Origin: Streptomyces violaceoruber
Lineage (GTDB): Bacteria; Actinomycetota; Actinomycetes; Streptomycetales; Streptomycetaceae
Assembly: GCF_033406955.1 (NCBI RefSeq)
Contig: NZ_CP137734.1
Coordinates: 4,278,001-4,342,000, forward strand
Length of the DNA stretch: 64,000 nucleotides
Reading direction: 5' to 3'
In this document: positions 25,693-34,194 of the stretch, piece after piece
How positions within the stretch are numbered: the first letter of the stretch is position 1
Layout: every line of letters begins with the position of its first letter
Position numbers and translations under genes: made by a program
Notes under the pieces: generated by a model
Database searches by the model: none
What the model saw: only the letters and a program-made list of their open reading frames with translations
Told to the model about the DNA's origin: nothing

Positions 25693-27384
25693 TCAGGCCG
25701 GGCGGCGGACCTCCACCACCCGGAAGCGGTTGGCGACGAACGCGCCGTCGCACAGAGCCGCGTTGGCCGCCGGGTTGCCGCCGGAGCCGTGGAAGTCGGA
25801 GAAGGCGGCCGTCTGGTTGACGTACACCCCGCCGGTGAGGTTCAGGGAGAGCTGGGCCGCCTCGTCCAGGCAGACCTCCTGCACGGCCTCCTCGACCTCC
25901 GGGTCGGTCGTGTACGCGCCCGCCGTCATCGCGCCCTTCTCCCGGACGCTGCGGCGCAGCAGCTCCACGGCGTGGTCGGCGGAGTCGACGGCGACCGCGA
26001 AGGAGACCGGGCCGAAGCACTCGCTGGTGTAGGCGGCCTCGTCCTCGGGCTTGGCGCCGTCCAGCTTGACGATCACCGGGGTGCGCACGACCGCGTCCGG
26101 GAACTCCGGGTTGGTCACCTCGCGGGAGGCCAGGGCCACCTCGCCGAGACCGGCGGCGGCCTCCAGGCGGGCCTTGACGTCCGGGTTGACGATCGCGCCG
26201 AGCAAGGCGTTCGCCCGGGCGTCGTCGCCGAGGAGGCCGTCGACGGCGCGGGCCAGGTCGGCGGTGACCTCGTCGTAGGACTTGGCGCCCTGGTCGGTGC
26301 GGATGCCGTCGCGGGGGATCAGCAGGTTCTGCGGGGTGGTGCACATCTGGCCGCTGTACAGGGAGAGCGAGAAGGCCAGGTTGGCGAGCATGCCCTGGTA
26401 GTCGTCGGTCGACTCCACGATCACCGTGTTGACGCCGGCCTTCTCCGTGTACACCTGGGCCTGGCGGGCGTTGGCCTCCAGCCAGTCGCCGAAGGCGGTG
26501 GAGCCGGTGTAGTCGATGATCCGGATCTCCGGGCGGGTGGCCAGGGTCTTGGCGATGCCCTCGCCGGGGCGCTCGGCGGCCAGCGCGACCAGGTTCGGGT
26601 CGAAGCCGGCCTCGGTGAGGACGTCCCGGGCGACCTGGACGGTGAGCGCGAGCGGCAGCACCGCGCGGGGGTGGGGCTTGACCAGGACCGCGTTGCCGGT
26701 GGCGAGGGAGGCGAACAGGCCCGGGTAGCCGTTCCACGTCGGGAAGGTGTTGCAGCCGACGACCAGGCCGATGCCGCGCGGGACGGGCGTGAAGCGCTTG
26801 GTGAGCGCGAGCGGGTCGCGCTTGCCCTGCGGCTTGGTCCACTCCGCCGTCTCCGGGGTGCGGGACTGCTCCACGTACGCGTAGGCCACGGCCTCCATGC
26901 CGCGGTCCTGGGCGTGCGGGCCGCCCGCCTGGAAGGCCATCATGAAGGCCTGCCCCGAGGTGTGCATGACGGCCTGGGCGAACTCCATGGTCCGGGCGGC
27001 GATCCGCTGGAGGATCTCCAGGCAGACCATCGCGCGCAGCTCCGCGCCCGCGTCCCGCCACGCCTTCTGTCCGGCCCGCATGGCGGGCAGCAGCACGTCG
27101 AGGTCGGCGTGCGGATACTCCACGCCCAGCTCGACGCCGTAGGGGGAGACCTCGCCGCCGACCCAGCCGTCGGTGCCGGGCTGGCCGAGGTCGAGGCGGG
27201 TGCCGTGCAGGGCGTCGAAGGCGGCCTTGCCCGCGGCCGTGTCCAGGCTGCCGTTCTCCCCGTAAGCCTTGGGGTGCTCGGGGTGGGGGGACCAGTACGC
27301 GCGCGTGCGGATCGTCTCCAGCGCCAGGTCCAGGGTCGGCCGGTGCCGGGCGATCAGCTGGTGTGCGGTGAGTTCGGCGGCCAT
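25693..27384 (-). CDS. paaN: Phenylacetic acid degradation protein PaaN (aldehyde dehydrogenase family)
   Basis: A 563-residue aldehyde dehydrogenase-superfamily protein matching PaaN, which is tied to the oxidation of ring-opened phenylacetyl-CoA intermediates. Recognisable are the nucleotide-binding region (VVGCNTFPTWNGYPGLFAS, VLVKPHPRAVLP), IIDYTGSTAFGDWL, and the catalytic cysteine in YSGQMCTTPQNLL. Substrate assignment is by family only; no other ring-hydroxylating paa genes are in the window. It is divergent from a 3-hydroxyacyl-CoA dehydrogenase gene across a candidate TetR operator. ATG at 27384; the frame continues upstream without similarity. Confidence 0.88.
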   Translation of the reverse strand: MAAELTAHQLIARHRPTLDLALETIRTRAYWSPHPEHPKAYGENGSLDTAAGKAAFDALHGTRLDLGQPGTDGWVGGEVSPYGVELGVEYPHADLDVLLPAMRAGQKAWRDAGAELRAMVCLEILQRIAARTMEFAQAVMHTSGQAFMMAFQAGGPHAQDRGMEAVAYAYVEQSRTPETAEWTKPQGKRDPLALTKRFTPVPRGIGLVVGCNTFPTWNGYPGLFASLATGNAVLVKPHPRAVLPLALTVQVARDVLTEAGFDPNLVALAAERPGEGIAKTLATRPEIRIIDYTGSTAFGDWLEANARQAQVYTEKAGVNTVIVESTDDYQGMLANLAFSLSLYSGQMCTTPQNLLIPRDGIRTDQGAKSYDEVTADLARAVDGLLGDDARANALLGAIVNPDVKARLEAAAGLGEVALASREVTNPEFPDAVVRTPVIVKLDGAKPEDEAAYTSECFGPVSFAVAVDSADHAVELLRRSVREKGAMTAGAYTTDPEVEEAVQEVCLDEAAQLSLNLTGGVYVNQTAAFSDFHGSGGNPAANAALCDGAFVANRFRVVEVRRPA

Positions 27385-27472
27385 GCGGGACCAACTCCTC
27401 GTCTCACGAGCTCTCCGTCGAGTCGTGACCTGGGGGAAACCTGGGCAGAAACAGGCGGACACGGCTAGAGTA

Positions 27473-27486
27473 ACCGAACGATCGGT
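27473..27486. promoter_or_regulatory. Candidate TetR-type operator
   Basis: ACCGAACGATCGGT, with inverted ACCGA/TCGGT halves, lies between the divergent paaN and 3-hydroxyacyl-CoA dehydrogenase genes. A 13-of-14 copy lies at 30351-30364. The TetR gene at 29054-29683 in the same operon is the natural candidate binder. Confidence 0.6.
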
Positions 27487-27542
27487 CGGGACAAGGGGGA
27501 CCGCCGCATCTGTGGAAAACCCCGTGCGGGAGGATCGCGCAC

Positions 27543-29057
27543 ATGACAGCACTCGACCCCAGCAGCCCCGTGGCCGTCGTCGGCACCGGCACCATGGGCC
27601 AGGGCATCGCCCAGGTGGCACTGGTCGCGGGCCACCCCGTGCGGCTGTACGACGCCGTCGACGGGCGCGCCCGGGAGGCGGCCGACGCGATCGGTGCCCG
27701 GCTCGACCGGCTCGTCGAGAAGGACCGCCTCACCGGCGCCGAACGGGACGCCGCCCGCGCCCGGCTCGTGCCCGCCGGGACCCTCGGCGAACTGGCCGAC
27801 TGCGCCCTCGTCGTCGAGGCGGTCGTGGAGCGTCTTGACGTCAAGCAGGAGCTGTTCCGCGCGCTGGAGGACGTCGTGGGCGACGACTGCCTGCTCGCCA
27901 CCAACACCTCCTCCCTGTCCGTCACCGCGGTCGGCGGCGCACTGCGCGTCCCCGGCCGCTTCGTGGGCCTGCACTTCTTCAACCCCGCGCCACTGCTCCC
28001 GCTGGTGGAGGTGGTCTCCGGGTTCGCCACCGACCCGGCGTCGGCCACGCGCGCGTACGAGACGGCACGCGCCTGGGGCAAGACCCCGGTGGCCTGCGCC
28101 GACACCCCCGGCTTCGTCGTCAACCGCGTCGCCCGGCCCTTCTACGCCGAGGCCCTCGCGGCGTACGAGGCACGGGCGGCCGACCCGGCCACCGTCGACG
28201 CCGTGCTGCGCGAGTCGGGCGGCTTCAGGATGGGCGCCTTCGAGCTGACCGACCTCATCGGCCAGGACGTCAACGAGTCCGTCACGCACTCCGTGTGGCA
28301 GTCGTTCTTCCAGGACGTGCGCTTCACCCCGTCCCTGGCCCAGCGCCGCCTGGTCGAGTCCGGCCGGCTCGGCCGCAAGAGCGGGCAGGGCTGGTACGAC
28401 TACCGCGACGGCGCCGACCGCCCCGCGCCGCACACCGCCGAACCGGCCGGGGCGCCCGCTCACGTCGTCGTCGAGGGGGACCTGGGACCGGCCGCCGAGC
28501 TGGTCGCGCTGATCCGCGAGGCGGGCATCGAGGTGCGTCCGGAGGACGGGTACGGCGCGGGACGGCTCGTCCTGCCCGACGGCGGCACGCTGAGCCTCAC
28601 CGACGGGCAGCTGCCCGTGTCGAAGGACCTCGTCCACTTCGACCTCGCCCTCGACTACCGCGCGGCCACCCGGATCGCCCTGTCCGCGTCCCGGGGCGTC
28701 CGTCCGGGCCTCCTGTCCGAGGCCACGGGCCTGTTCCAGGCGCTCGGCAAGAAGGTCAGCGTCATCGGCGACATCCCCGGGATGATCGTGGCCCGGACCG
28801 TCGCCCGGATCATCGACCTGGCGTTCGACGCCGTGGCCAAGGGCGTGGCTGCCCCCGAGGACGTCGACACGGCGATGCGCCTGGGTGTGAACTACCCCCT
28901 CGGCCCCTTCGAATGGAGCCGTCGGCTCGGTGACACCTGGGCCTACTACCTGCTGGCCGACGTGCACGAGTGGGAACCGTCCGGGCGCTGCGCGCCGTCC
29001 CTGGCCCTCCACCGCCACGCCGAGGCCGCCGAGGACCGGGAGGGTGCAGCCTCATGA
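27543..29057 (+). CDS. paaH: 3-hydroxyacyl-CoA dehydrogenase (PaaH/FadB2-like)
   Basis: A 504-residue NAD-dependent dehydrogenase. The N-terminal Rossmann domain has GTGTMGQGIAQ at about 14-24; ATNTSSLSV and the catalytic histidine in FVGLHFFNPAP follow. Two copies of the helical C-terminal domain are present (about 185-285 and 400-490), as in PaaH/PaaC-type enzymes, which are longer than the 280-residue single-domain forms. It oxidises 3-hydroxyacyl-CoA in phenylacetate or fatty-acid breakdown. It overlaps the tetR gene downstream by ATGA. Confidence 0.9.
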   Translation: MTALDPSSPVAVVGTGTMGQGIAQVALVAGHPVRLYDAVDGRAREAADAIGARLDRLVEKDRLTGAERDAARARLVPAGTLGELADCALVVEAVVERLDVKQELFRALEDVVGDDCLLATNTSSLSVTAVGGALRVPGRFVGLHFFNPAPLLPLVEVVSGFATDPASATRAYETARAWGKTPVACADTPGFVVNRVARPFYAEALAAYEARAADPATVDAVLRESGGFRMGAFELTDLIGQDVNESVTHSVWQSFFQDVRFTPSLAQRRLVESGRLGRKSGQGWYDYRDGADRPAPHTAEPAGAPAHVVVEGDLGPAAELVALIREAGIEVRPEDGYGAGRLVLPDGGTLSLTDGQLPVSKDLVHFDLALDYRAATRIALSASRGVRPGLLSEATGLFQALGKKVSVIGDIPGMIVARTVARIIDLAFDAVAKGVAAPEDVDTAMRLGVNYPLGPFEWSRRLGDTWAYYLLADVHEWEPSGRCAPSLALHRHAEAAEDREGAAS

Positions 29058-29683
29058 CCACCGCCAAGCGCGACACGTACACGCCCGAGACGCTGCTGTC
29101 CGTGGCCGTGCAGGTCTTCATCGAGCGCGGCTACGACGGCACCTCCATGGAGCACCTGTCCAAGGCGGCGGGGATCTCCAAGTCGTCGATATACCACCAC
29201 GTCACGGGCAAGGAGGAGTTGCTGCGCCGGGCCGTGAGCCGGGCCCTGGACGAGCTCTTCGGGATCCTCGACGAGGAGCACGCGCGCGTGGGGACGGCCG
29301 CCGAGCGCCTCGAGTACGTCGTGCGGCGCATGGTCGAGGTGCTCATGGCCGAGCTGCCCTATGTGACGCTGCTGCTGCGGGTGCGCGGCAACACCGGCAC
29401 CGAGCGGTGGGCGCTGGAGCGCCGCCGCGAGTTCGACCACCGGGTCGCCGCCCTGCTGAAGGACGCGGCGGCCGAGGGGGACGTGCGCGCCGACGTGGAG
29501 GTGCGGCTCGCGACCCGCCTCGTCTTCGGCATGATCAACTCGATCGTCGAGTGGTACCGCCCCGAAGGTCCCGACGGCCGGAGTGATGCGAGTGGCGCGA
29601 GTGGCGTGAGTGGCGCGGGCGAGCGCGAGGTGGTCGACGCGGTGGCGCGGCTGGTGTTCGGCGGGCTGCGCAAGGCGTCCTGA
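29054..29683 (+). CDS. TetR-family transcriptional regulator
   Basis: A 209-residue regulator with the TetR N-terminal HTH (about 12-58: LLSVAVQVFIERGYDGTSMEHLSKAAGIS, KSSIYHHVTGKEEL). The ligand domain (about 70-200) is not specific enough to name an effector; aryl- or acyl-CoA esters are likely by context. The C-terminal part carries a repetitive Ser-Gly-Ala stretch (SDASGASGVSGAG). It is translationally coupled to the hydroxyacyl-CoA dehydrogenase gene, and two copies of a matching palindrome flank this operon, one of them before the branched-chain dehydrogenase genes. Confidence 0.9.
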   Translation: MTTAKRDTYTPETLLSVAVQVFIERGYDGTSMEHLSKAAGISKSSIYHHVTGKEELLRRAVSRALDELFGILDEEHARVGTAAERLEYVVRRMVEVLMAELPYVTLLLRVRGNTGTERWALERRREFDHRVAALLKDAAAEGDVRADVEVRLATRLVFGMINSIVEWYRPEGPDGRSDASGASGVSGAGEREVVDAVARLVFGGLRKAS

Positions 29684-29721
29684 GCGGCCCGGGGGGGGGT
29701 GGGGCCGGCCGGGCCCGCCGG

Positions 29722-30249
29722 TCAGCCCTGCGGTTCGAGGTCCTCCGTCTCGAAGACCAGCAGGGTGCGGGTGCTGAGCACCTCGGGGATGGCCTGGAGG
29801 CGGCTGAGCACCAGCTCGCGCAGGGCCCGGTTGTCCGGCGTGTGCACCAGCAGCAGGACGTCGAAGTCGCCGCCCACCAGGGCGATGTGCGAGGCCCCGG
29901 GCAGCTGCCGCAGCTGGGCGCGGACCGTCCGCCAGGAGTTCTGGACGATCTTCAGGGTGATGTACGCCGAGGTGCCGTGCCCGGCGCGCTCGTGGTCGAC
30001 GCGGGCGCCGAAGCCGCGGATCACGCCGTCCTCGACGAGCCGGTTGATGCGTGCGTAGGCGTTCGCGCGCGAGACGTGCACCCGCTCCGCGACCGACCGT
30101 ATGGAGGCGCGGCCGTCCGCCTGGAGCATGCGCAGGATGTCCTGGTCGATGGCGTCCAGCGGGCGCGGGGGCGGTGGGGCGCCGGGCTCGTCCGGGCCGC
30201 CGCCCTCCCCGGGGCGATCGGCCCGGTCGGCCATTTGTTCAGATGCCAC
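29722..30249 (-). CDS. bkdR: Lrp/AsnC-family regulator (BkdR-type)
   Basis: A 175-residue Lrp/AsnC regulator. After a Pro/Gly-rich N-terminus (1-30), the AsnC HTH (LDAIDQDILRMLQADGRASI, VSRANAYARINRLVEDGVI) and a RAM effector domain (SAYITLKIVQNSW ... VLSTRTLLVFETEDL) follow. It is divergent from a branched-chain 2-oxoacid dehydrogenase operon, the usual target of such regulators. I prefer GTG at 30249, which has GGAAGGCGGGGG upstream, to the ATG at 30234, which has none. Two inverted repeats sit immediately upstream. Confidence 0.87.
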   Translation of the reverse strand: MASEQMADRADRPGEGGGPDEPGAPPPPRPLDAIDQDILRMLQADGRASIRSVAERVHVSRANAYARINRLVEDGVIRGFGARVDHERAGHGTSAYITLKIVQNSWRTVRAQLRQLPGASHIALVGGDFDVLLLVHTPDNRALRELVLSRLQAIPEVLSTRTLLVFETEDLEPQG

Positions 30250-30268
30250 GCGCCCCCGCCTTCCCCTC

Positions 30269-30320
30269 ATGGACGTACTGCGTCCATCACAGGCTGTGGA
30301 GAACCGTTTGTCCACAGCCT
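30269..30320. promoter_or_regulatory. Two adjacent inverted repeats in the bkdR-bkdA2 promoter region
   Basis: Repeat 1: arms 30269-30275 and 30281-30287 (ATGGACG / CGTCCAT, five-base spacer). Repeat 2: arms 30291-30300 and 30311-30320 (AGGCTGTGGA / TCCACAGCCT, ten-base spacer). Both are perfect and lie just upstream of the Lrp regulator gene, as expected of its operators. Repeat 2 also contains TTGTCCACA (30308-30316), a DnaA-box sequence. Confidence 0.6.
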
Positions 30321-30350
30321 GGGGCCGCATGTAGCCAAAATGTGCCGACG

Positions 30351-30364
30351 ACCGAACAATCGGT
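30351..30364. promoter_or_regulatory. Second candidate TetR operator
   Basis: ACCGAACAATCGGT differs by one base from the motif at 27473-27486. It lies 60 bp upstream of the E1 alpha start codon, so the same regulator may control the branched-chain dehydrogenase operon. Confidence 0.55.
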
Positions 30365-30424
30365 AGGTGAGGCCCGTCACACCCGTGGCGAGCCCGGAGC
30401 CGTCTCCCACGAGGAGGTGCCGTC

Positions 30425-31591
30425 ATGACGGTCATGGAGCAGCGGGGCGCTTACCGGCCCACACCGCCGCCCGCCTGGCAGCCCCGAACCGACCCCGCGC
30501 CGCTGCTGCCCGACACGGAGCCCTACCGCGTCCTCGGCACCAAGGCCGCGGACCGCGCCGACACCGAGCTGCTGCGCACGCTGTACGCGCGGCTGGTGCG
30601 CGGCCGGCGCTACAACGCGCAGGCCACGGCGCTCACCAAGCAGGGCCGGCTGGCCGTCTACCCCTCCAGCACCGGCCAGGAGGCGTGCGAGATCGCCGCC
30701 GCGCTGGCCCTCGAGGAGCGGGACTGGCTCTTCCCCAGCTACCGCGACACCCTCGCGGTCGTCTCGCGCGGCGTCGACCCCGTCGAGGCCCTCACCCTGC
30801 TGCGCGGCGACTGGCACACCGGCTATGACCCCTACGAGCACCGGGTCGCCCCGCTGTCCACGCCGCTGGCCACCCAGCTGCCGCACGCCGTGGGTCTCGC
30901 CCACGCCGCCCGCCTCAAGGGCGACGACGTGGTCGCCCTGGCCATGGTCGGCGACGGCGGCACCAGCGAGGGCGACTTCCACGAGGCGCTGAACTTCGCC
31001 GCCGTCTGGCGGGCCCCGGTCGTCTTCCTCGTGCAGAACAACGGCTTCGCGATCTCCGTCCCGCTCGACAAGCAGACCGCCGCCCCGTCGCTGGCCCACA
31101 AGGCCGTCGGCTACGGGATGCCCGGCCGCCTGGTCGACGGCAACGACGCCGCCGCGGTGCACGAGGTCCTGTCCGACGCCGTGCGCCACGCACGCGCGGG
31201 CGGCGGTCCCACCCTGGTGGAGGCGGTGACGTACCGCGTCGACGCGCACACCAACGCCGACGACGCCACCCGCTACCGGGGCGACGCCGAGGTGGAGACC
31301 TGGCGGCGGCACGACCCGGTCGAGCTGCTGGAGCGGGAGCTGACCGAGCGCGGCCTGCTCGACGAGGACGGCATCCGCGCCGCCCGCGAGGACGCCGAGA
31401 CCATGGCCGCCGACCTGCGCGCCCGGATGAACCAGGACCCCGAGCTGGACCCCCTGGAGCTGTTCGCCCACGTCTACGCCGAGCCCACCCCGCAGCTGCG
31501 CGAGCAGCGGGACCAGCTCCGCGCGGAGCTGGCCGCGGAGGCCGAGACCGCGGCACGGCAGACCGGAGCACCGGAAGGGGGACGTCGATGA
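30425..31591 (+). CDS. bkdA: Branched-chain 2-oxoacid dehydrogenase E1 alpha
   Basis: A 388-residue thiamine-diphosphate subunit that decarboxylates 2-oxo acids derived from valine, leucine and isoleucine. The ThDP motif is complete (MVGDGGTSEGDFHEAL then VQNNGFAIS), as is the phosphorylation-loop-like RVDAHTNADDATRY. ATG at 30425 follows GAGGAGG. The downstream E1 beta gene overlaps by four bases. It is the second such subunit in this window and is distinct in sequence from the one at 47794. Confidence 0.94.
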   Translation: MTVMEQRGAYRPTPPPAWQPRTDPAPLLPDTEPYRVLGTKAADRADTELLRTLYARLVRGRRYNAQATALTKQGRLAVYPSSTGQEACEIAAALALEERDWLFPSYRDTLAVVSRGVDPVEALTLLRGDWHTGYDPYEHRVAPLSTPLATQLPHAVGLAHAARLKGDDVVALAMVGDGGTSEGDFHEALNFAAVWRAPVVFLVQNNGFAISVPLDKQTAAPSLAHKAVGYGMPGRLVDGNDAAAVHEVLSDAVRHARAGGGPTLVEAVTYRVDAHTNADDATRYRGDAEVETWRRHDPVELLERELTERGLLDEDGIRAAREDAETMAADLRARMNQDPELDPLELFAHVYAEPTPQLREQRDQLRAELAAEAETAARQTGAPEGGRR

Positions 31592-32592
31592 CCACCGTCG
31601 CCGTCAAGCCGGCCACCATGGCGCAGGCCCTCACCCGCGCACTGCGCGACGCCATGGCCGCCGACCCGGGCGTGCACGTCCTCGGCGAGGACGTCGGCAC
31701 CCTCGGCGGCGTCTTCCGGGTCACCGACGGGCTGGCCGCCGAGTTCGGCGAGGACCGCTGCACGGACACCCCGCTCGCCGAGGCCGGCATCCTCGGCACG
31801 GCCGTCGGCATGGCGATGTACGGGCTGCGCCCGGTCGTCGAGATGCAGTTCGACGCCTTCGCCTACCCGGCGTTCGAGCAGGTCGTCAGTCATGTCACCA
31901 AGATGCGCAACCGCACCCGCGGGAAGATGCCCCTGCCGCTGACCATCCGCGTCCCCTACGGGGGCGGCATCGGCGGCGTCGAGCACCACAGCGACTCGTC
32001 CGAGGCGTACTACATGGCGACTCCGGGGCTCCATGTCGTCACGCCCGCGACGGTCGCCGACGCCTACGGGCTGCTGCGCGCGTCCATCGCCTCCGACGAC
32101 CCGGTGGTCTTCCTCGAACCGAAGCGGCTGTACTGGTCGAAGGACTCGTGGAACCCCGAGGAGCCGGCGTCCGTTGAGCCGATGGGCCGCGCGGTGGTGC
32201 GGCGCTCCGGCCGGAGTGCCACGCTCATCACGTACGGACCGTCGCTGGCCGTCTGCATGGAGGCGGCCGAGGCGGCCCGGGCCGAGGGGTGGGACCTCGA
32301 AGTCGTCGATCTGCGCTCCCTGGTGCCGTTCGACGACGAGACGGTGTGCGCTTCGGTGCGGCGGACGGGACGCGCGGTCGTCGTCCACGAGTCGGGCTCC
32401 TTCGGGGGCCCGGGCGGGGAGATCGCGGCCCGGGTCACGGAGCGCTGCTTCCACCACCTGGAGGCACCGGTGCTGCGTGTGGCCGGGTTCGACATCCCGT
32501 ATCCTCCGCCGATGCTGGAGCGTCACCACCTGCCCGGTGTGGACCGGATCCTGGACGCCGTGGGGCGCCTGCAGTGGGAGGCCGAAAGCTGA
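31588..32592 (+). CDS. bkdB: Branched-chain 2-oxoacid dehydrogenase E1 beta
   Basis: A 334-residue partner of the E1 alpha subunit. Typical segments are VLGEDVGTLGGVFRVTDGL, the DTPLAEAGILGTAVGMAMYG stretch, IPVR-type PYGGGIGGVEHHS, and a transketolase C-terminal domain (LITYGPSLAVCMEAAE ... VDLRSLVPFDDETV). ATG 31588 overlaps the E1 alpha stop (ATGA), and its TGA overlaps the E2 ATG. Confidence 0.94.
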   Translation: MTTVAVKPATMAQALTRALRDAMAADPGVHVLGEDVGTLGGVFRVTDGLAAEFGEDRCTDTPLAEAGILGTAVGMAMYGLRPVVEMQFDAFAYPAFEQVVSHVTKMRNRTRGKMPLPLTIRVPYGGGIGGVEHHSDSSEAYYMATPGLHVVTPATVADAYGLLRASIASDDPVVFLEPKRLYWSKDSWNPEEPASVEPMGRAVVRRSGRSATLITYGPSLAVCMEAAEAARAEGWDLEVVDLRSLVPFDDETVCASVRRTGRAVVVHESGSFGGPGGEIAARVTERCFHHLEAPVLRVAGFDIPYPPPMLERHHLPGVDRILDAVGRLQWEAES

Positions 32593-34070
32593 TGGCACAC
32601 GCTTCTGACGGGCATGTTCTGGAGTTCAAGCTGCCCGACCTCGGCGAGGGGCTCACCGAGGCGGAGATCGTGCGCTGGCTGGTCGAGGTCGGCGACGTGG
32701 TCGCCGTGGACCAGCCGGTGGTCGAGGTCGAGACGGCCAAGGCGATGGTCGAGGTGCCCTGCCCCTACGGCGGTGTGGTCACCGCCCGCTTCGGCGAGGA
32801 GGGCACCGAGCTGCCCGTGGGGGCGCCGCTGGTGACCGTGACGGTGGGCGGCGGCGGAGCGGCCGCCGACGGCCCGGCGCGGGACTCCGGGACGGATGCC
32901 GGTGCCGCCGGGACACCGGTCGCCGGGACACCCGCCGCGGCGGCGGCCGCCGAGACGTCCCCCGCCGCGGAGACGAAGGCGGAGGGCTCCGGGAACGTCC
33001 TGGTCGGCTACGGCACCTCCGAGGCGCCCGCGCGGCGGCGCAGGGTGCGGCCCGGGCACCAGGCCGCCACCGGCGCGTCCGGGCGGGCGAACGGCCGGGT
33101 CCGCGGCGCCGGTGCGGTGGACGGACCGGTGCGCACCGCCGAGCCGGCCGACGGACCCGTCCCGGTCATCTCCCCGCTGGTGCGCAGGCTGGCCCGGCAG
33201 CACGACCTGGACCTGCGTGAGCTGACCGGTTCGGGACCGGACGGGCTGATCCTGCGCGCGGACGTCGAGTACGCGCTGCGTGCCGCCGCCGCACAGGGCG
33301 GTCGTACGGCGGATCCCGAGGCCGGGACGGGCCGGGTGCCGGATGCCGCGCCCGCCGCCGTGTCCTCCGCCCCGCGCTCCGACGGCACCCGCGTCCCCCT
33401 CAAGGGCGTGCGCGGAGCCGTCGCCGACAAGCTCTCCCGCAGCCGGCGCGAGATCCCGGACGCGACCTGCTGGGTGGACGCCGACGCGACCGAGCTGATG
33501 CGGGCGCGCACCGCGATGAACGCGTCCGGCGGCCCGAAGATCTCCCTGGTCGCCCTGCTGGCCCGGATCTGCACGGCCGCCCTGGCCCGCTTCCCGGAGC
33601 TGAACTCGACGGTCGACACCGACGCCCGGGAGATCGTCCGGCTCGACCGGGTCCACCTCGGCTTCGCCGCCCAGACGGACCGGGGCCTGGTCGTGCCCGT
33701 CGTCCGGGACGCCCACACGCGGGACGCCGAAGCGCTCACCGCGGAGTTCGCCCGGCTGACCGAGGCGGCCCGCGCGGGCCGGCTGACGCCGGGCGAGCTG
33801 ACCGGCGGCACCTTCACGCTGAACAACTACGGCGTGTTCGGCGTCGACGGCTCCACGCCGATCATCAACCACCCCGAGGCTGCCATGCTCGGCGTCGGCC
33901 GCATCGTCCCCAAGCCGTGGGTGCACGAGGGCGAGTTGGCGGTGCGTCAGGTCGTCCAGCTCTCGCTCACCTTCGACCACCGGGTGTGCGACGGCGGTAC
34001 GGCAGGCGGTTTCCTGCGGTACGTGGCGGATTGCGTGGAACAGCCGGCGGTGCTGCTGCGGACCCTGTGA
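32592..34070 (+). CDS. bkdC: 2-oxoacid dehydrogenase E2 (dihydrolipoyl acyltransferase)
   Basis: A 492-residue E2 core subunit. The lipoyl domain (about 8-84) carries the lipoylated Lys50 in VEVETAKAMV; after an Ala/Pro linker and a second low-complexity part, a peripheral subunit-binding domain (VISPLVRRLARQHDLDLRELTGSG) sits near 190-230, and the acyltransferase domain ends with the catalytic DHRVCDGG. It transfers acyl groups to CoA, giving starter units for branched fatty acids. No E3 gene is adjacent. Confidence 0.94.
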   Translation: MAHASDGHVLEFKLPDLGEGLTEAEIVRWLVEVGDVVAVDQPVVEVETAKAMVEVPCPYGGVVTARFGEEGTELPVGAPLVTVTVGGGGAAADGPARDSGTDAGAAGTPVAGTPAAAAAAETSPAAETKAEGSGNVLVGYGTSEAPARRRRVRPGHQAATGASGRANGRVRGAGAVDGPVRTAEPADGPVPVISPLVRRLARQHDLDLRELTGSGPDGLILRADVEYALRAAAAQGGRTADPEAGTGRVPDAAPAAVSSAPRSDGTRVPLKGVRGAVADKLSRSRREIPDATCWVDADATELMRARTAMNASGGPKISLVALLARICTAALARFPELNSTVDTDAREIVRLDRVHLGFAAQTDRGLVVPVVRDAHTRDAEALTAEFARLTEAARAGRLTPGELTGGTFTLNNYGVFGVDGSTPIINHPEAAMLGVGRIVPKPWVHEGELAVRQVVQLSLTFDHRVCDGGTAGGFLRYVADCVEQPAVLLRTL

Positions 34071-34105
34071 CCGGGGCGACGACGCCTGTGACCGGGGCGG
34101 CGACG
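34064..34105. repeat. 21-bp tandem duplication at the E2 stop codon
   Basis: Two units (34064-34084, 34085-34105) differ at one base. The first contains the E2 stop codon, so the second repeats the gene's last two codons downstream. Confidence 0.85.
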
Positions 34106-34194
34106 CCCGCAAGGTGACGGTGTGTCCGCACACCCGCCGATCACGCGGGCTCCCCTGCGTTCCCTGTGATCGCGCAGGGCCCCATACTCGGGGG

